Shown here piece after piece: positions 53,026 to 62,519 of a stretch of DNA of 64,000 nt. Origin of the DNA: Comamonas sp. BIGb0152 (GTDB lineage Bacteria > Pseudomonadota > Gammaproteobacteria > Burkholderiales > Burkholderiaceae_C). The first letter of the stretch is position 1. Each line of letters starts with the position of its first letter. A model generated the notes under the pieces. The model ran no database searches and had not been told where the DNA came from. It saw nothing but the letters and a program-made list of their open reading frames with translations. The DNA lies in the NCBI RefSeq assembly GCF_024809975.1, contig NZ_JANUDY010000007.1, positions 186,001 to 250,000 on the forward strand, written 5' to 3'. The translations under genes and the position numbers were made by a program.

Positions 53026-54027
53026 TCAGTCCACCTTGATGCCGGCAGCCTGGATCACCTGCGCCCATTTGGCCACCTCGGCCTTCTGGAACTCGGCCAG
53101 CTCGGCAGGTGTCATCGTCGAGGGCTGCATGCCAAAGGCCTTCAGGCGCGTCTGCACCTCGGGCGTAGCGACGATCTTCATGATCTCGGCATGCAGGCGG
53201 TCCACCACCGCCTTGGGCGTGCCCGCCGGCGCAAACACCGCCTGCCAGGAGCCCATGTCAAAGCCCTTTTCACCGGCTTCGGCAATGGTCGGCACATCGG
53301 GCAGCGACTCCAACCGCTTGGAGCTGGTCACCGCGATCGGGCGCAGCTTGCCGGCCTGGATGTGCGGGCCCACCACCAGGGCGGTGTCGAACATCATGTC
53401 GACCTGGCCGCCCATGACATCCTGCACCGCCGGGCCGCTGCCCTTGTAAGGCACATGGGTGAACTTGACTCCCGTCTGGTAGGCCAGCAGCTCCAGCGCC
53501 ATGTGGTTGGAGGTGCCACTGCCCGGCGAGGCCGAGGTCAGCCCGCCGGTCGAGGCCTTGGCCTTGCTGCCGGCCATCACATCGGCCAGGGTTTTGTAAG
53601 GGCTGGAGGCGGGCACCACCAGCACCAGCGGGCCCGAGCCCAGCATGGCCACGGGCGTGAAGGACTTGACCGGGTCGTAGTCGAGCTTGGAGTAGAGGCT
53701 GACGTTGATCGCATGCGAGCTGATGGTGCCACCCAGGATGGTGTAGCCATCGGGCGCTGCGCGCGCGGCCAGTGCCGAGCCCACGCTGCCCCCGGCCCCG
53801 CCCTTGTTCTCAATGATCATCGGCGTGCCCAGCGCCTTGCCCAGCGGCTGGGCAATCACGCGTGCCAGGGTATCGGTATTGCCGCCGGGGGGAAACGGCA
53901 CCATGTAGGTGATGGACTTGCCGGTGGGCCAGCTGCTTTGCGCCAGCACCGATGTGCTGGCCAGGCCGGTGCCCAGCATCAGGGCGCTGGCCGCGAGTGC
54001 GCTTTGGATCAGGGTTCTGCGTTGCAT
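53026..54027 (-). CDS. Bug/TctC-family periplasmic substrate-binding protein
   Basis: A 333-residue exported protein with a signal peptide ending in SVLA and a strong AAGGAG ribosome-binding site. The ligand-cleft motifs are ITYMVPFPPGGNTDTLAR and IIENKGGAGGS (an I-E-N-K variant of the usual V-D-N-K). It lies between gudD and garD, so the probable ligand is an aldarate or uronate. This sits beside a complete TRAP transporter in the same block, giving two unrelated uptake binding proteins for one pathway. Confidence 0.9.
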   Translation of the reverse strand: MQRRTLIQSALAASALMLGTGLASTSVLAQSSWPTGKSITYMVPFPPGGNTDTLARVIAQPLGKALGTPMIIENKGGAGGSVGSALAARAAPDGYTILGGTISSHAINVSLYSKLDYDPVKSFTPVAMLGSGPLVLVVPASSPYKTLADVMAGSKAKASTGGLTSASPGSGTSNHMALELLAYQTGVKFTHVPYKGSGPAVQDVMGGQVDMMFDTALVVGPHIQAGKLRPIAVTSSKRLESLPDVPTIAEAGEKGFDMGSWQAVFAPAGTPKAVVDRLHAEIMKIVATPEVQTRLKAFGMQPSTMTPAELAEFQKAEVAKWAQVIQAAGIKVD

Positions 54028-54084
54028 GGATGTCTCCTTGGTTTGTAATCGTTGAAAAGTCAGGTTCTATGAATTCGGCGTCGC

Positions 54085-55380
54085 TCAAAAGCGCGGCTGC
54101 TTGCCGTCAAAGCTGGGGTCGTACTTGCGCATCTGGCCCAGGTCATCCCGGTTGCGGATGCCGCAGTGCAGGTAGTTGTCATGCAGGCGGGCCAGCGCGT
54201 TGCGGTCCAGGCGCACGCCCAGGCCCGGGGTTGTGGGCACGCGCAGGCTGCCCGCTTCAAACTGCAGCCGCCCACCTTCGATAACTTCGTCGTCCTGCCA
54301 GGGGTAGTGCGTGTCGCAGGCATAGGTGAGCAGCGGCACGCTGGCGCAGAGATGCGTCATCGCCACCAGGCTGATGCCCAGGTGCGAGTTGCTGTGCATC
54401 GACAGACCCAGGTCAAAGGTGCGGCACAAGGTGGACAGGCGCTGCGTGGCGCGCAGGCCGCCCCAGTAGTGGTGGTCGCTCAGCACGATCTTGACCGGGC
54501 AGCCCATCTCCGCATTGCGCCGGAACTCGGCAAAATCGGTGACCACCATATTGGTGGCCAACGGCACCTCGCAGGCCCGGGCCACGGCCGCCATGCCATC
54601 CAGCCCGGGTGCTGGGTCTTCGTAGTACTCCAGCACGCCGCGCAGCTTATCGACAATGCGCAGGCTGGTCTCCACCGTCCAGTTGGCATTCGGATCGATG
54701 CGCAAAGGCAGGCCGGGAAAGGCTTCCGCCAAGGCCAGAATACCGGCGGCTTCCTCATCGGGTGGCAAGGCCCCGGCCTTGAGCTTGATGCTCTGAAAAC
54801 CGTACTGGCCGATCATGCGCTGGGCCTGCGCCACCAGCTGCTGCGGGGTCAGCGCCTCGCCCCAGGCATCCGGGGCATAGGGCTGGCCGGCATGCTCAGC
54901 GTATTTGTAGAACAGGTAGGCCGAGAACGGCACACTGGGGCGCGCTGCACCGCCCAACAGATCCACGATGGGGGCGTTGGCCATCTGGCCTTGCAGATCC
55001 AGCATGGCTACCTCGAACGCGCTGACCACCTTGGCCACCGTTTTGGAGACATGGGTGCCCGGCGCCAGCGACACCTGCTGGCCCAGAAACTCCGACGCGG
55101 TCTGCGCGGGCGGCGCCACCAGCGCGGCCACCCGCTGCTCCATCTCGTTCAACGCCCAGGGCGACAGCCCCACCAAGGCCGGTGCGGCCTTGGCCAGCGC
55201 ATCGAGCATGGGTTGGTCGCCATAGCTCTCATTGATCCCCACCAGGCCCGAGGCGGTCTCGATCTCGATGATGGAGCGCAGCGCCCAGGGTTCATGGATG
55301 CCGGCGGCATTGAGCAGCGGCGGATCGCGGAAGGCAATCGGCGTGATGCGGAGTTGGCGAATGGCGTGTGAGGTACTCAT
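54085..55380 (-). CDS. gudD: Glucarate dehydratase
   Basis: A 431-residue enolase-superfamily enzyme producing 5-keto-4-deoxy-glucarate. It shows the K-x-K catalytic base (SIKLKAG), the metal-binding Asp/Glu run (RIDPNANW, YYEDPAPG), the SDHHYWGGLR loop and the catalytic His region MHSNSHLGIS, all as in GudD. It likely acts on D-glucarate made by the uronate dehydrogenase and lactonase encoded upstream. It is 55 bp after dctM and 57 bp before the Bug gene in one operon. Confidence 0.93.
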   Translation of the reverse strand: MSTSHAIRQLRITPIAFRDPPLLNAAGIHEPWALRSIIEIETASGLVGINESYGDQPMLDALAKAAPALVGLSPWALNEMEQRVAALVAPPAQTASEFLGQQVSLAPGTHVSKTVAKVVSAFEVAMLDLQGQMANAPIVDLLGGAARPSVPFSAYLFYKYAEHAGQPYAPDAWGEALTPQQLVAQAQRMIGQYGFQSIKLKAGALPPDEEAAGILALAEAFPGLPLRIDPNANWTVETSLRIVDKLRGVLEYYEDPAPGLDGMAAVARACEVPLATNMVVTDFAEFRRNAEMGCPVKIVLSDHHYWGGLRATQRLSTLCRTFDLGLSMHSNSHLGISLVAMTHLCASVPLLTYACDTHYPWQDDEVIEGGRLQFEAGSLRVPTTPGLGVRLDRNALARLHDNYLHCGIRNRDDLGQMRKYDPSFDGKQPRF

Positions 55381-55435
55381 TGTGAAAGCGCAGAAGCAAG
55401 CAGAAAGGGTGAACGGGAAGGGGCGCCGGGATCGC

Positions 55436-56731
55436 TCAACGCACGGTCATGAACATCTGGGGCAGCCAGGTGGTAAAGGCCGGCACAAAGGTCACCAGGC
55501 CCAGCGCAAAAATCAGCGCGCCATAGAACGGCCAGATGGTGCGCATGACGGTGCCCACCGACACACCGCCAATGGCGCAGCCGACAAACTGGGTGGTGCC
55601 CACCGGAGGCGTGTTCAGGCCCAGCGCGCAGTTGATCAGCAGCACAATGCCGAACTGCACCGAGCTCATGCCGTAGTGCTGGGCAATCGGCAAGAAGATG
55701 GGGGTGCACAGCAAGATGGTGGCGGCCATGTCGAGGAAGGTGCCGAGCACGAACAAGATGATGTTGATCAGCAGGAACACCATCCAGGGCGTGGTGGTGA
55801 CCTGGGACAGCATCTGGCCGGTCAGCTCGGCCACGCCGTAGAGGCTGATGAGATAGCCAAAGGTGCTGGAGATGCCGATCAGCAGCAAGATGATGCCGGT
55901 GTTGCGCACCGCCTTGGAGGCGGCTTTGACAAAGTGCGACCAGCTCAGCGAGCGGTAGACAAACACCGTCAGCGCCAGCGCATACAGCACGGCCACCACG
56001 GCCGATTCGGTGGCGGTAAACACGCCCGACAGAATGCCGCCCAGAATCAGCACCACCACAAACAGGCCCGGCAGCGCCGCCGCCAGGCTGCGGCCCACCA
56101 CCTGCCAGCCGGGGAAGGTGCCGGCCGGGTAGCCGCGCCGGCGTGCCACCCAGTAGGCCGCACCCAGGTTGCTCAAAGTCAGGATCAGCGCCGGAATGAT
56201 GGCCGCCAGAATCAGCGCCGCAATCGACACCTTGCCGCCGGCCGCCAGCGCATAGATGATGATGTTGTGGCTGGTGGGCATCAGCGCGCCCACCAGGGCC
56301 GCATGCGTGGTCACGTTGACGGCGTAATCGGCGTGGTAGCCCTCTTTCTTCATCATCGGGATCATCACCGCGCCCATGGCCGACACATCGGCCACCGGCG
56401 AGCCGGAGACGCCACCAAACAAGGTGCAGGCCACCACGTTGGACATGCCCAGCCCGCCGCGCACATGGCCGATCAGCGCCCGCGCAAAGTTGACGATGCG
56501 GTCGGCAATACCGCCATGCAGCATCAGCTCACCGGCAAAGATAAAGAAAGGAATCGCCAGGAAAGAGAACACGCCCATGCCGGCGGTCATCTGCTGAAAG
56601 CCCACCTCCAGCGGCAGCCCCTCATAGGCCAGGGTGGCCAGCGCAGACAGGCCAATGGAAAAGGCCACCGGCACGCCCAGCAGCAGCAGCAGGGTAAAGC
56701 TCAGGCTCAGAATCAGCAAGGCTGTGGTCAT
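55436..56731 (-). CDS. TRAP transporter large permease (DctM)
   Basis: A 431-residue membrane protein with about twelve hydrophobic segments, the ion-coupled translocation subunit. TRAP-M hallmarks include FLAIPFFIFAGELM, GVSGSPVADVSAMGAVMIP and the INCALGLNTPPVGTTQF loop that binds Na+. An AGGAG Shine-Dalgarno overlaps the dctQ stop codon region 10 bases upstream, so the two subunits are translated together. With the P and Q subunits it should import a hexuronate or aldarate using the sodium gradient. Confidence 0.94.
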   Translation of the reverse strand: MTTALLILSLSFTLLLLLGVPVAFSIGLSALATLAYEGLPLEVGFQQMTAGMGVFSFLAIPFFIFAGELMLHGGIADRIVNFARALIGHVRGGLGMSNVVACTLFGGVSGSPVADVSAMGAVMIPMMKKEGYHADYAVNVTTHAALVGALMPTSHNIIIYALAAGGKVSIAALILAAIIPALILTLSNLGAAYWVARRRGYPAGTFPGWQVVGRSLAAALPGLFVVVLILGGILSGVFTATESAVVAVLYALALTVFVYRSLSWSHFVKAASKAVRNTGIILLLIGISSTFGYLISLYGVAELTGQMLSQVTTTPWMVFLLINIILFVLGTFLDMAATILLCTPIFLPIAQHYGMSSVQFGIVLLINCALGLNTPPVGTTQFVGCAIGGVSVGTVMRTIWPFYGALIFALGLVTFVPAFTTWLPQMFMTVR

Positions 56732-56741
56732 CGCCGCGCTC

Positions 56742-57224
56742 CTAGTTGGGCTGCACTTCGCGCCCTTGCGCGAGTGCGATCAGGTGTTCGATGGAAAACA
56801 GCACGATCAGGCTGCCGGCAAGAATGGCGGGCACATATTTCCAGCCCTCGGACACGCCCAAGGTCGGCAGGCGGTAGTCCCAGACCGATTCGGCCAGCGA
56901 CGCGCAGCCGTAGGCCATGGCCGCACCAAACACCAGAATCAGCGCATGGATCAGAAACTCCATCTTGGTACGCAGCCAGTCCGGCGCCAGCACCAGTAGC
57001 GATTCCAGCCCGATATGGCCGCTGTCGCGCACGCCGACGGCCACGCCAAACATGGTCACGTAGAGCACCAGCAACAGCGACAGGCTCTCGGCCCAGGTCG
57101 GCGTGTTGTTGAGCACATAGCGGCCAAATACCTGCCAGCTCACGGCTGCAATCAGCAGCATCAGGCCGGCAATCCCCAGCCACATGCACAAGCGCGACAA
57201 GGCGCTGCAAATCTTGGTAAACAT
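56742..57224 (-). CDS. TRAP transporter small permease (DctQ)
   Basis: A 160-residue protein with four hydrophobic helices and the family's WQVFGRYVLNNTPTWAESLS motif after helix 1. It joins DctM to form the membrane part of the transporter. I chose the ATG at 57224 (MFTKIC); the frame stays open upstream but over intergenic sequence. It lies between the P and M subunit genes in the usual P-Q-M order. Confidence 0.92.
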   Translation of the reverse strand: MFTKICSALSRLCMWLGIAGLMLLIAAVSWQVFGRYVLNNTPTWAESLSLLLVLYVTMFGVAVGVRDSGHIGLESLLVLAPDWLRTKMEFLIHALILVFGAAMAYGCASLAESVWDYRLPTLGVSEGWKYVPAILAGSLIVLFSIEHLIALAQGREVQPN

Positions 57225-57322
57225 CGTGGTGCCCGAGCAGCCCGGGAGGCACAGCCCCGGGCGATGGTTGCAAGGAGCCAGCCCCTTCACAGGGCCGGCG
57301 GTGGCGTTCGCTCAGCCAGCGC

Positions 57323-58288
57323 TCAAGGGGTGTCTTGCGCGCGCTTGACCAGGTCCTTCAACTTGGCATCGGTGATGAACTTGTCATACACCGGCCGCAT
57401 TGCCGCCTGGAACGGCGCCTTGTCCACTTCGATGATCTCGGCGCCCGCCGCCTTCACCACCGCCAGCGACTTGGCCTCGCGCTCGGCCCACTGCTTGCGC
57501 ATATAGGGCACCGACTCCTTGGCCGCCTGGCGCAGCCAGCCCTGCTCCTCGGGCGAGAGCTTGTCAAACGTGCGTTTGGAGAACAGCAATATCTCCGGCG
57601 CCATCGAGTGCTCGGTCTTGCTGAAGTACTTGGCGACCTCGAAGGAGCGCGAGCTTTCAAACGTGGGGTAGTTGTTTTCGGCTGCGTCAATGAGGCCGGT
57701 CTTCAGCCCCGTGTAGACCTCACCCATCGGCATCGGTGTGGCGTTCGCCCCCATGGCTTCGAGCATGCTCACCCACAGGTCGGACTGCTGCACGCGCACC
57801 TTCATGCCCTTCATGTCGGCCAGGCTCTTGACCGGGCGCTTGGCGGTGAACATGGAGCGCGCGCCGCTGTCGTAAAAGCCCAGGCCGATGAAGCCCTGCT
57901 TCTCACAGGCTTTCAAGATTTCCTCACCCACGGGGCCGTCGAGCACCTTGTGCATGTGCTCGACCGAGCGGAACAGAAACGGCATGGTCGGCACCACGGT
58001 CTCGTTGCAGACATTGTTCATGGCGCCCACATTGACCCGCACCATCGCCAGCGCGCCGATCTTGGCCTGCTCGATGGTTTCCTTCTCTCCCCCCAAAGCC
58101 CCATTGGGGTAGACGCGGATGCTGTGCTTGCCGCCGGACAGCGCCTTGAGCCGCTCGCCCATGAACTTCACGGCCTGCACGGTCGGGTAGTCGTCCGGGT
58201 GGATATCCGATGAACGAAATTCGGCGGCCTGCGCGCTGAGCGCCAGCAGGCCGGCAGCCAGGGCTGCGCAGAGAGTGGAAAGTCGCAT
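57323..58288 (-). CDS. TRAP transporter substrate-binding protein (DctP)
   Basis: A 321-residue periplasmic protein with a signal peptide ending LSAQA. DctP-family landmarks include the conserved carboxylate-binding Arg in [11 protein letters not shown], the [20 protein letters not shown] block and [17 protein letters not shown]. The start at 58288 ([13 protein letters not shown]) gives a standard leader. Surrounded by uronate-oxidising genes, its ligand is probably galacturonate, glucuronate or the matching aldarate. About 98 bp separate it from dctQ and 81 bp from the lactonase. Confidence 0.93.
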   Translation of the reverse strand: MRLSTLCAALAAGLLALSAQAAEFRSSDIHPDDYPTVQAVKFMGERLKALSGGKHSIRVYPNGALGGEKETIEQAKIGALAMVRVNVGAMNNVCNETVVPTMPFLFRSVEHMHKVLDGPVGEEILKACEKQGFIGLGFYDSGARSMFTAKRPVKSLADMKGMKVRVQQSDLWVSMLEAMGANATPMPMGEVYTGLKTGLIDAAENNYPTFESSRSFEVAKYFSKTEHSMAPEILLFSKRTFDKLSPEEQGWLRQAAKESVPYMRKQWAEREAKSLAVVKAAGAEIIEVDKAPFQAAMRPVYDKFITDAKLKDLVKRAQDTP

Positions 58289-58369
58289 TTGTCTACCTCT
58301 TGGTCTCGATGGTTTTGGGAACATGCCCGGATGGTTTCCGGGTCTCAGGGTCACGCACACCTGGCCTGT

Positions 58370-59302
58370 TTACAGGGGCCGAAATTCGGGCTCCTCCCCT
58401 CCTGAAACGCCCGGGCGCAGCGCAAATACGCCACCGGCCAGGGGTTGGTCCGACAGATCGATGCCCTCGGGGCGTATCGAGGTGACATAGAGCACATCGA
58501 GGCTGGTGCCGCCAAAGGCGCACATCGCCGGTTTTTTGACCGGCAGCGCCAGCGATCGGTCCAGCCGGCCATCCGGGCGAAAGCGGTGTACCAGGCCGGC
58601 GTCATTGCCGCAGATCCAGTAGCAGCCCTCGACATCGATGGCCGCGCCATCGGGCCGGCCGGGCAGGTTTTTCATATCCACAAACAGGCGGCGGTTGTGC
58701 GGCGTGCCGCTGTCGGTGTCGTAGTCAAAGGCCCAGATCTGCTGGCTGCTGGGGTGCGAATCCGACAGGTACATGGTCCGGCCGTCGGGGCTGAAGGCCA
58801 GGCCGTTGGGCGTTATCAGCGGGCCGAGCTGCAGATCCTGCGCGCTGCCACCGGCCATGTCTTCCGCGCCAAAGCGGTAGAGCTTGCCCACCGGCTGCGC
58901 CGCTGCCATGTCCATCAGCATGCTGCCGGCCACAAAACGGCCCTGGTGGTCGCAGCGCCCATCGTTAAAGCGCATGCCCGGCATCGCATGGGCGACGGCG
59001 GCCAGCCGCTCGGTGCGGGCCTCGCCATCGCTATCGCCCTTGCTATCTGCGTCGCCCAGCGTCACCTGGTAAATGCCGTCTTCCAAGCCGGCGATCCAGC
59101 GGTGCGGATCGCCCTGCCAGCCTGCCATGCAGGCCAGCATCTGCGGCAACTGCCACTGCGTGGCCGCCCCTTGCCCCGGCTGCCAACGCTGCAGCAGGCC
59201 ACGCGGTATGTCAGCCCAGTACAGCGCAGCCTGCTGCGCACGCCATACGGGGCTTTCGCCGGTGGCATTGCGGGCATCGAGGACCAGCTCAGCGCCTGTC
59301 AT
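58370..59302 (-). CDS. SMP-30/gluconolactonase-family lactonase
   Basis: A 310-residue six-bladed beta-propeller. Metal-site residues expected for the family are visible: an early Glu in GESPVWR, the Asn in ITPNGLAFSPDG and the Asp in YLSDSHPS, with RPDGAAIDVEGCYW in the late blades. In uronate oxidation such enzymes open the aldarolactone formed by uronate dehydrogenase, giving galactarate or glucarate. It overlaps the udh stop by four bases (ATGA), which supports that job here. Confidence 0.88.
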   Translation of the reverse strand: MTGAELVLDARNATGESPVWRAQQAALYWADIPRGLLQRWQPGQGAATQWQLPQMLACMAGWQGDPHRWIAGLEDGIYQVTLGDADSKGDSDGEARTERLAAVAHAMPGMRFNDGRCDHQGRFVAGSMLMDMAAAQPVGKLYRFGAEDMAGGSAQDLQLGPLITPNGLAFSPDGRTMYLSDSHPSSQQIWAFDYDTDSGTPHNRRLFVDMKNLPGRPDGAAIDVEGCYWICGNDAGLVHRFRPDGRLDRSLALPVKKPAMCAFGGTSLDVLYVTSIRPEGIDLSDQPLAGGVFALRPGVSGGEEPEFRPL

Positions 59303-60132
59303 GCAGGCTGCTCCGGCGTATCACCAAAGGGGCCTTGCGCGGTGAAAGCGCCGCCCTGGTAGACGGCGACCGGGTCATTGGCGGCGGGGGCGGGTTGCGC
59401 CTCTACCTGGGCGCGCCAAGGCTCGGAGCTGTCCTTGGGCACAAAGCCCAGGTGGGCAGCCGCATGGTTGTCCCACCACAGGTCGCGGTTGGCCGAGGCG
59501 CCGTAGACCACGGTGTGACCCACGTTGGGGGTAAACAGGCTTTTCTCCACCAGCTGCACCAGGTCGTCATAGCTCAGCCAGCTGTGCATCATGCGCCGGT
59601 CCTTGGGCGCGGGGAAGGACGAGCCAATGCGGATGCTCACCGTCTCGATGCCGTAGCGGTCAAAGTAAAAGCTGGCCATGTCCTCGCCAAAGGATTTGGA
59701 CAGGCCGTAGTAGCCATCGGGTCGGCGGCGCGCGTTGGCGTCGATCTTTTCGCTTTGCTGGTAGAAGCCGATCACATGGTTGGAGCTGGCAAACACAATG
59801 CGCTGCACGCCATGGCGGCGCGCGGCCTCGTAGAGGTGGAAGATGCCTTTGATATTGGCCTCCAGCACCTCCTCAAAGGGCCGCTCCACCGACACACCGC
59901 CCAGGTGCACGATGGCATCGCAGCCGGCCACCATCGCGTCTACTGCCTGCTTGTCGGCCAGGTCGCAGGGGACGACCTCTTCTTGCGCATCCAGCGGCGC
60001 GCCCATGCCGGCGATGTCGGACACGCGCAAAACGGGCGCCAGACCGCGCAGCCGCTGGCGCAGCACCTGGCCCAAGCCACCGGCAGCACCGGTCAACAGC
60101 AAGCGCTGCAACGGGGATGTTTGTGCCTGCAT
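59299..60132 (-). CDS. udh: Uronate dehydrogenase
   Basis: A 277-residue NAD-dependent extended-SDR enzyme oxidising galacturonate or glucuronate to its aldaro-lactone. The Rossmann motif is TGAAGGLGQ and the catalytic pair is in YYGLSKS. ASSNHVIGFY, SFPAPKDRRMMHSWLS and the C-terminal DLWWDNHAAAHLG segment match Udh. I use the ATG at 60132, preceded by a strong AAAAGGAG. A start 18 bases upstream would abut a terminator. It is the first gene of the uronate block. Confidence 0.9.
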   Translation of the reverse strand: MQAQTSPLQRLLLTGAAGGLGQVLRQRLRGLAPVLRVSDIAGMGAPLDAQEEVVPCDLADKQAVDAMVAGCDAIVHLGGVSVERPFEEVLEANIKGIFHLYEAARRHGVQRIVFASSNHVIGFYQQSEKIDANARRRPDGYYGLSKSFGEDMASFYFDRYGIETVSIRIGSSFPAPKDRRMMHSWLSYDDLVQLVEKSLFTPNVGHTVVYGASANRDLWWDNHAAAHLGFVPKDSSEPWRAQVEAQPAPAANDPVAVYQGGAFTAQGPFGDTPEQPA

Positions 60133-60150
60133 CGGCTGCTCCTTTTCCAT

Positions 60151-60178
60151 AAAAAAAGGCGCTTATGAAAAGCGCCTT
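60151..60178 (-). terminator. Terminator of the aminotransferase transcript, abutting udh
   Basis: On the minus strand AAGGCGCTT-TTCAT-AAGCGCCTT is a perfect 9-bp stem followed by seven T residues. The T-run ends 18 bases before the udh start codon, so little room is left for a separate udh promoter. Read-through control is possible. Confidence 0.88.
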
Positions 60179-60184
60179 GGGTGC

Positions 60185-61396
60185 TCAGCCTTGTGCCAGG
60201 CCGTCAATGGCAGAACGGATGTTCTTCAGGGCCTTCACCACCAGCGCAGGGTCAGTGGCAAACGACAGGCGGGCATAAGGCGACATGCCAAAGGCGGCAC
60301 CCGGCACAGTCGCCACCTTGGCGGCATTGAGCAAAAAGCCCGACACGGCGGCATCGCTGTCCAGCACCTGGCCTTCGGCAGTGCGGCGGCCAATCAGGCT
60401 CTGGCATCCGAGGAACAGGTAGAAGGCGCCATCGGGGACCGACGACAAGGTCAGCTCGGGCACGATGGCCAGCTCGCGGCGGATGGTTTCCAGCCGGTCG
60501 ACAAAGGTCTGGCGCGCCTGGCGCACACAGTCCTGGTCGCCCAGCAAGGCCGCTTGCGCAGCCGCTTGCGCCACCGAGGTGGCGCTGGTGCAGCTTTGTG
60601 ATTCGAGCTTGTTCATGCCGCCGATCAGCTGCTCGGGGCCTGCCGCATAGCCAATGCGCCAGCCGGTCATCGCATACGACTTGGAGACGCCGTTGATGAT
60701 CAGCATGCGGTCCTTGAGGTAAGGACAGGCCTGGGCAAAGGACACAAAGGGCACACCGGTCAGGATGATGTGCTCGTAGATTTCGTCCGACATGACCAGC
60801 ACATCGGGGAAGTCCTTGAGCACCTCGCCCAGCGCCTGCAGCTCCGCGCGGCTGTAGACCGCCCCGGTGGGGTTGCCGGGGCTGTTGATGATCAACCAGC
60901 GGGTCTTGGCCGTGATGCTCTGGCGCAGCGCATCGGGGGTCAGCTTGAAACCCACCGCTTCGGCGCAAGGCACATACACCGGCACACCGCCATGCAGGGC
61001 CACGATGTCGCCATACGACACCCAGCACGGCGTGGGCACCACCACCTCGTCACCGTTCTCCAGGGTGGCCATGAAGGCATTGAAGATCAGCTGCTTGGCG
61101 CCGACACCGGTGGTGATCTCGGCCACCGCGTAGTCGAGTTCGTTGTCCTGCTTGAACTTCTGCGCAATCGCCTTGCGCAGGCTCTCGGTGCCGGCCGGCA
61201 CGGTGTACTTGGTGGCACCGGCCTTGGCAGCGGCCATGGCCGCATCAATGATGTGCTCAGGTGTGTTGAAGTCCGGCTCACCAATGCTCAGATCGATGAC
61301 ATCGATGCCTTGGGACTTCATTTTCTTGGCCTGCGAGGAGATGGCCATGCTCGGCGACGATGGCAGGTTCTCGACTTTTTGACTTAGCTTCAACAT
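60185..61396 (-). CDS. Class I pyridoxal-phosphate aminotransferase (AspAT-like)
   Basis: A 403-residue cytoplasmic enzyme. PLP-binding landmarks are the Asn in NSPGNPTGAVY, the Asp in SDEIYEH, the Schiff-base K239 in NGVSKSYAMTGWR and the late substrate-binding Arg in SPYARLSFA. It resembles the AspC/AatA-like subgroup using aspartate/glutamate with 2-oxoglutarate, but specificity is not certain. It starts 24 bp after a GltI-like binding-protein gene on the same strand. The pair may form an acidic-amino-acid uptake and transamination operon. Confidence 0.9.
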   Translation of the reverse strand: MLKLSQKVENLPSSPSMAISSQAKKMKSQGIDVIDLSIGEPDFNTPEHIIDAAMAAAKAGATKYTVPAGTESLRKAIAQKFKQDNELDYAVAEITTGVGAKQLIFNAFMATLENGDEVVVPTPCWVSYGDIVALHGGVPVYVPCAEAVGFKLTPDALRQSITAKTRWLIINSPGNPTGAVYSRAELQALGEVLKDFPDVLVMSDEIYEHIILTGVPFVSFAQACPYLKDRMLIINGVSKSYAMTGWRIGYAAGPEQLIGGMNKLESQSCTSATSVAQAAAQAALLGDQDCVRQARQTFVDRLETIRRELAIVPELTLSSVPDGAFYLFLGCQSLIGRRTAEGQVLDSDAAVSGFLLNAAKVATVPGAAFGMSPYARLSFATDPALVVKALKNIRSAIDGLAQG

Positions 61397-61420
61397 AAAT
61401 TCGCAATCGCTCAGTTTCTC

Positions 61421-62314
61421 TTAGATGCCCTTGTCATTGGGGTTGGCGTAGAGCGCCTTGGTCGACTCGCTGAGCGGGAAGTTGATGTTCACGTTGCGCG
61501 GAGGGATGGTGGTCATGAACCACTTCTGGTAGAGCGCTTCCATCTCGCCGGACTTGATCATCGCGTAGACGGTGTCATCGACCAGCTTCTTGAAGCTCGG
61601 GTCATCCTTGCGCAGCATCACGCCATAGGGCTCGGTGCGCAGTGGCTCGTTCAGGATCACGTACTGGTCGCGATGCTGCGAGGTGGCGATAAAGCTGGCC
61701 AGCTGCACGTCATCGAGCACAAAGGCGTCGGCCTTGCCCGATTCGAACATCACAAAGGCTTCCGATGGATCCTTGCCATAGACCTCGTTGAACTTCACGT
61801 TCTGGGCCTTTTTATAGGCGCGCAGCAGCTGGATGGAGGTGGTGCCGGTCACGGTGGCCACATTGCGGTTTTGCAGATCGGCAATGCCCTTGACTGGCGA
61901 ATCCTTGCGCACGGCCAAGGTCACGTTGGCCGAGAAGTAGCTGGGCGAGAACGAGACTTGCTCTTGGCGCGCAATGGTGTTGGTCACCGGCGTGCAGTCC
62001 AGATCGACGGTGCCGTTCTGCACCAGCGGGATGCGGCTGGTGGGCGTGGTGATCAGGTACTTGATTTCCATCTTCTGCAAGCCTGCCGCTTTTTGCGCCG
62101 CCTCAGCCACCTTCAGGCAGATGTCATTGATCAAGCCGATGGGGTCTGCATTGCCGTTGACCTTGTAGCTGAAGGGCACCGACATGTCACGCGCACCGAT
62201 GGTGATGGCGCCGTTTTGCTTGATCTTCTCCAAGGTGGAGGTCTGCGCTTGCGCCAGGGAAGCAGCCAGCAGGGTGACGGCACATACGGTGGTTTTGGAG
62301 AAAAGCTTGAGCAT
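61421..62314 (-). CDS. GltI-like amino-acid ABC transporter substrate-binding protein (orphan)
   Basis: A 297-residue periplasmic protein with a signal peptide ending SLAQA. SBP_bac_3 family motifs include ITIGARDMSVPFSYK, IPLVQNGTVDLDCTPVTNT and VATVTGTTSIQLLRA, most like glutamate/aspartate-binding GltI. No permease or ATPase gene is adjacent, so it is an orphan. It precedes the aminotransferase gene in the same operon and diverges from a GntR-family regulator, which may control it. Confidence 0.88.
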   Translation of the reverse strand: MLKLFSKTTVCAVTLLAASLAQAQTSTLEKIKQNGAITIGARDMSVPFSYKVNGNADPIGLINDICLKVAEAAQKAAGLQKMEIKYLITTPTSRIPLVQNGTVDLDCTPVTNTIARQEQVSFSPSYFSANVTLAVRKDSPVKGIADLQNRNVATVTGTTSIQLLRAYKKAQNVKFNEVYGKDPSEAFVMFESGKADAFVLDDVQLASFIATSQHRDQYVILNEPLRTEPYGVMLRKDDPSFKKLVDDTVYAMIKSGEMEALYQKWFMTTIPPRNVNINFPLSESTKALYANPNDKGI

Positions 62315-62387
62315 GATTGGAAAGTAGGTTACAACAAGGCATCAGTCATGTGTTGTCTGACGACAGGTGTGAATTATGATCACAGCT

Positions 62388-62519
62388 ATGCCCAAAAGCC
62401 CCTCGGAATTACCCGCATCCCCATCGATGGCATCCGCCCCGGATGCCACTTTGTACGGTTGCCGCGCCCCACAAGGCAGCTGCCTGGCCCCCCTTCTGGC
62501 GTATCACCACCATGCTTAA
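62388..62519 (+). other. Upstream open frame repeating the start of the GntR gene
   Basis: A 43-codon frame begins MPKSPSELPASPSM and ends by overlapping the regulator's start codon. The true regulator starts MLKSPSERPASPSM, so about 20 codons were duplicated and then diverged. An imperfect dyad (TGTC-TGAC-GACA, 62354-62365) lies just before it, possibly the regulator's operator. Translation of the frame would affect initiation of the regulator. Confidence 0.6.

Noticed and set aside
55232..57112. Plus-strand open frame, His/Gln/Arg-rich, across gudD and the TRAP genes
   Set aside because: It lies antisense to conserved TRAP subunits with typical motifs. The composition is an artefact of the opposite strand.
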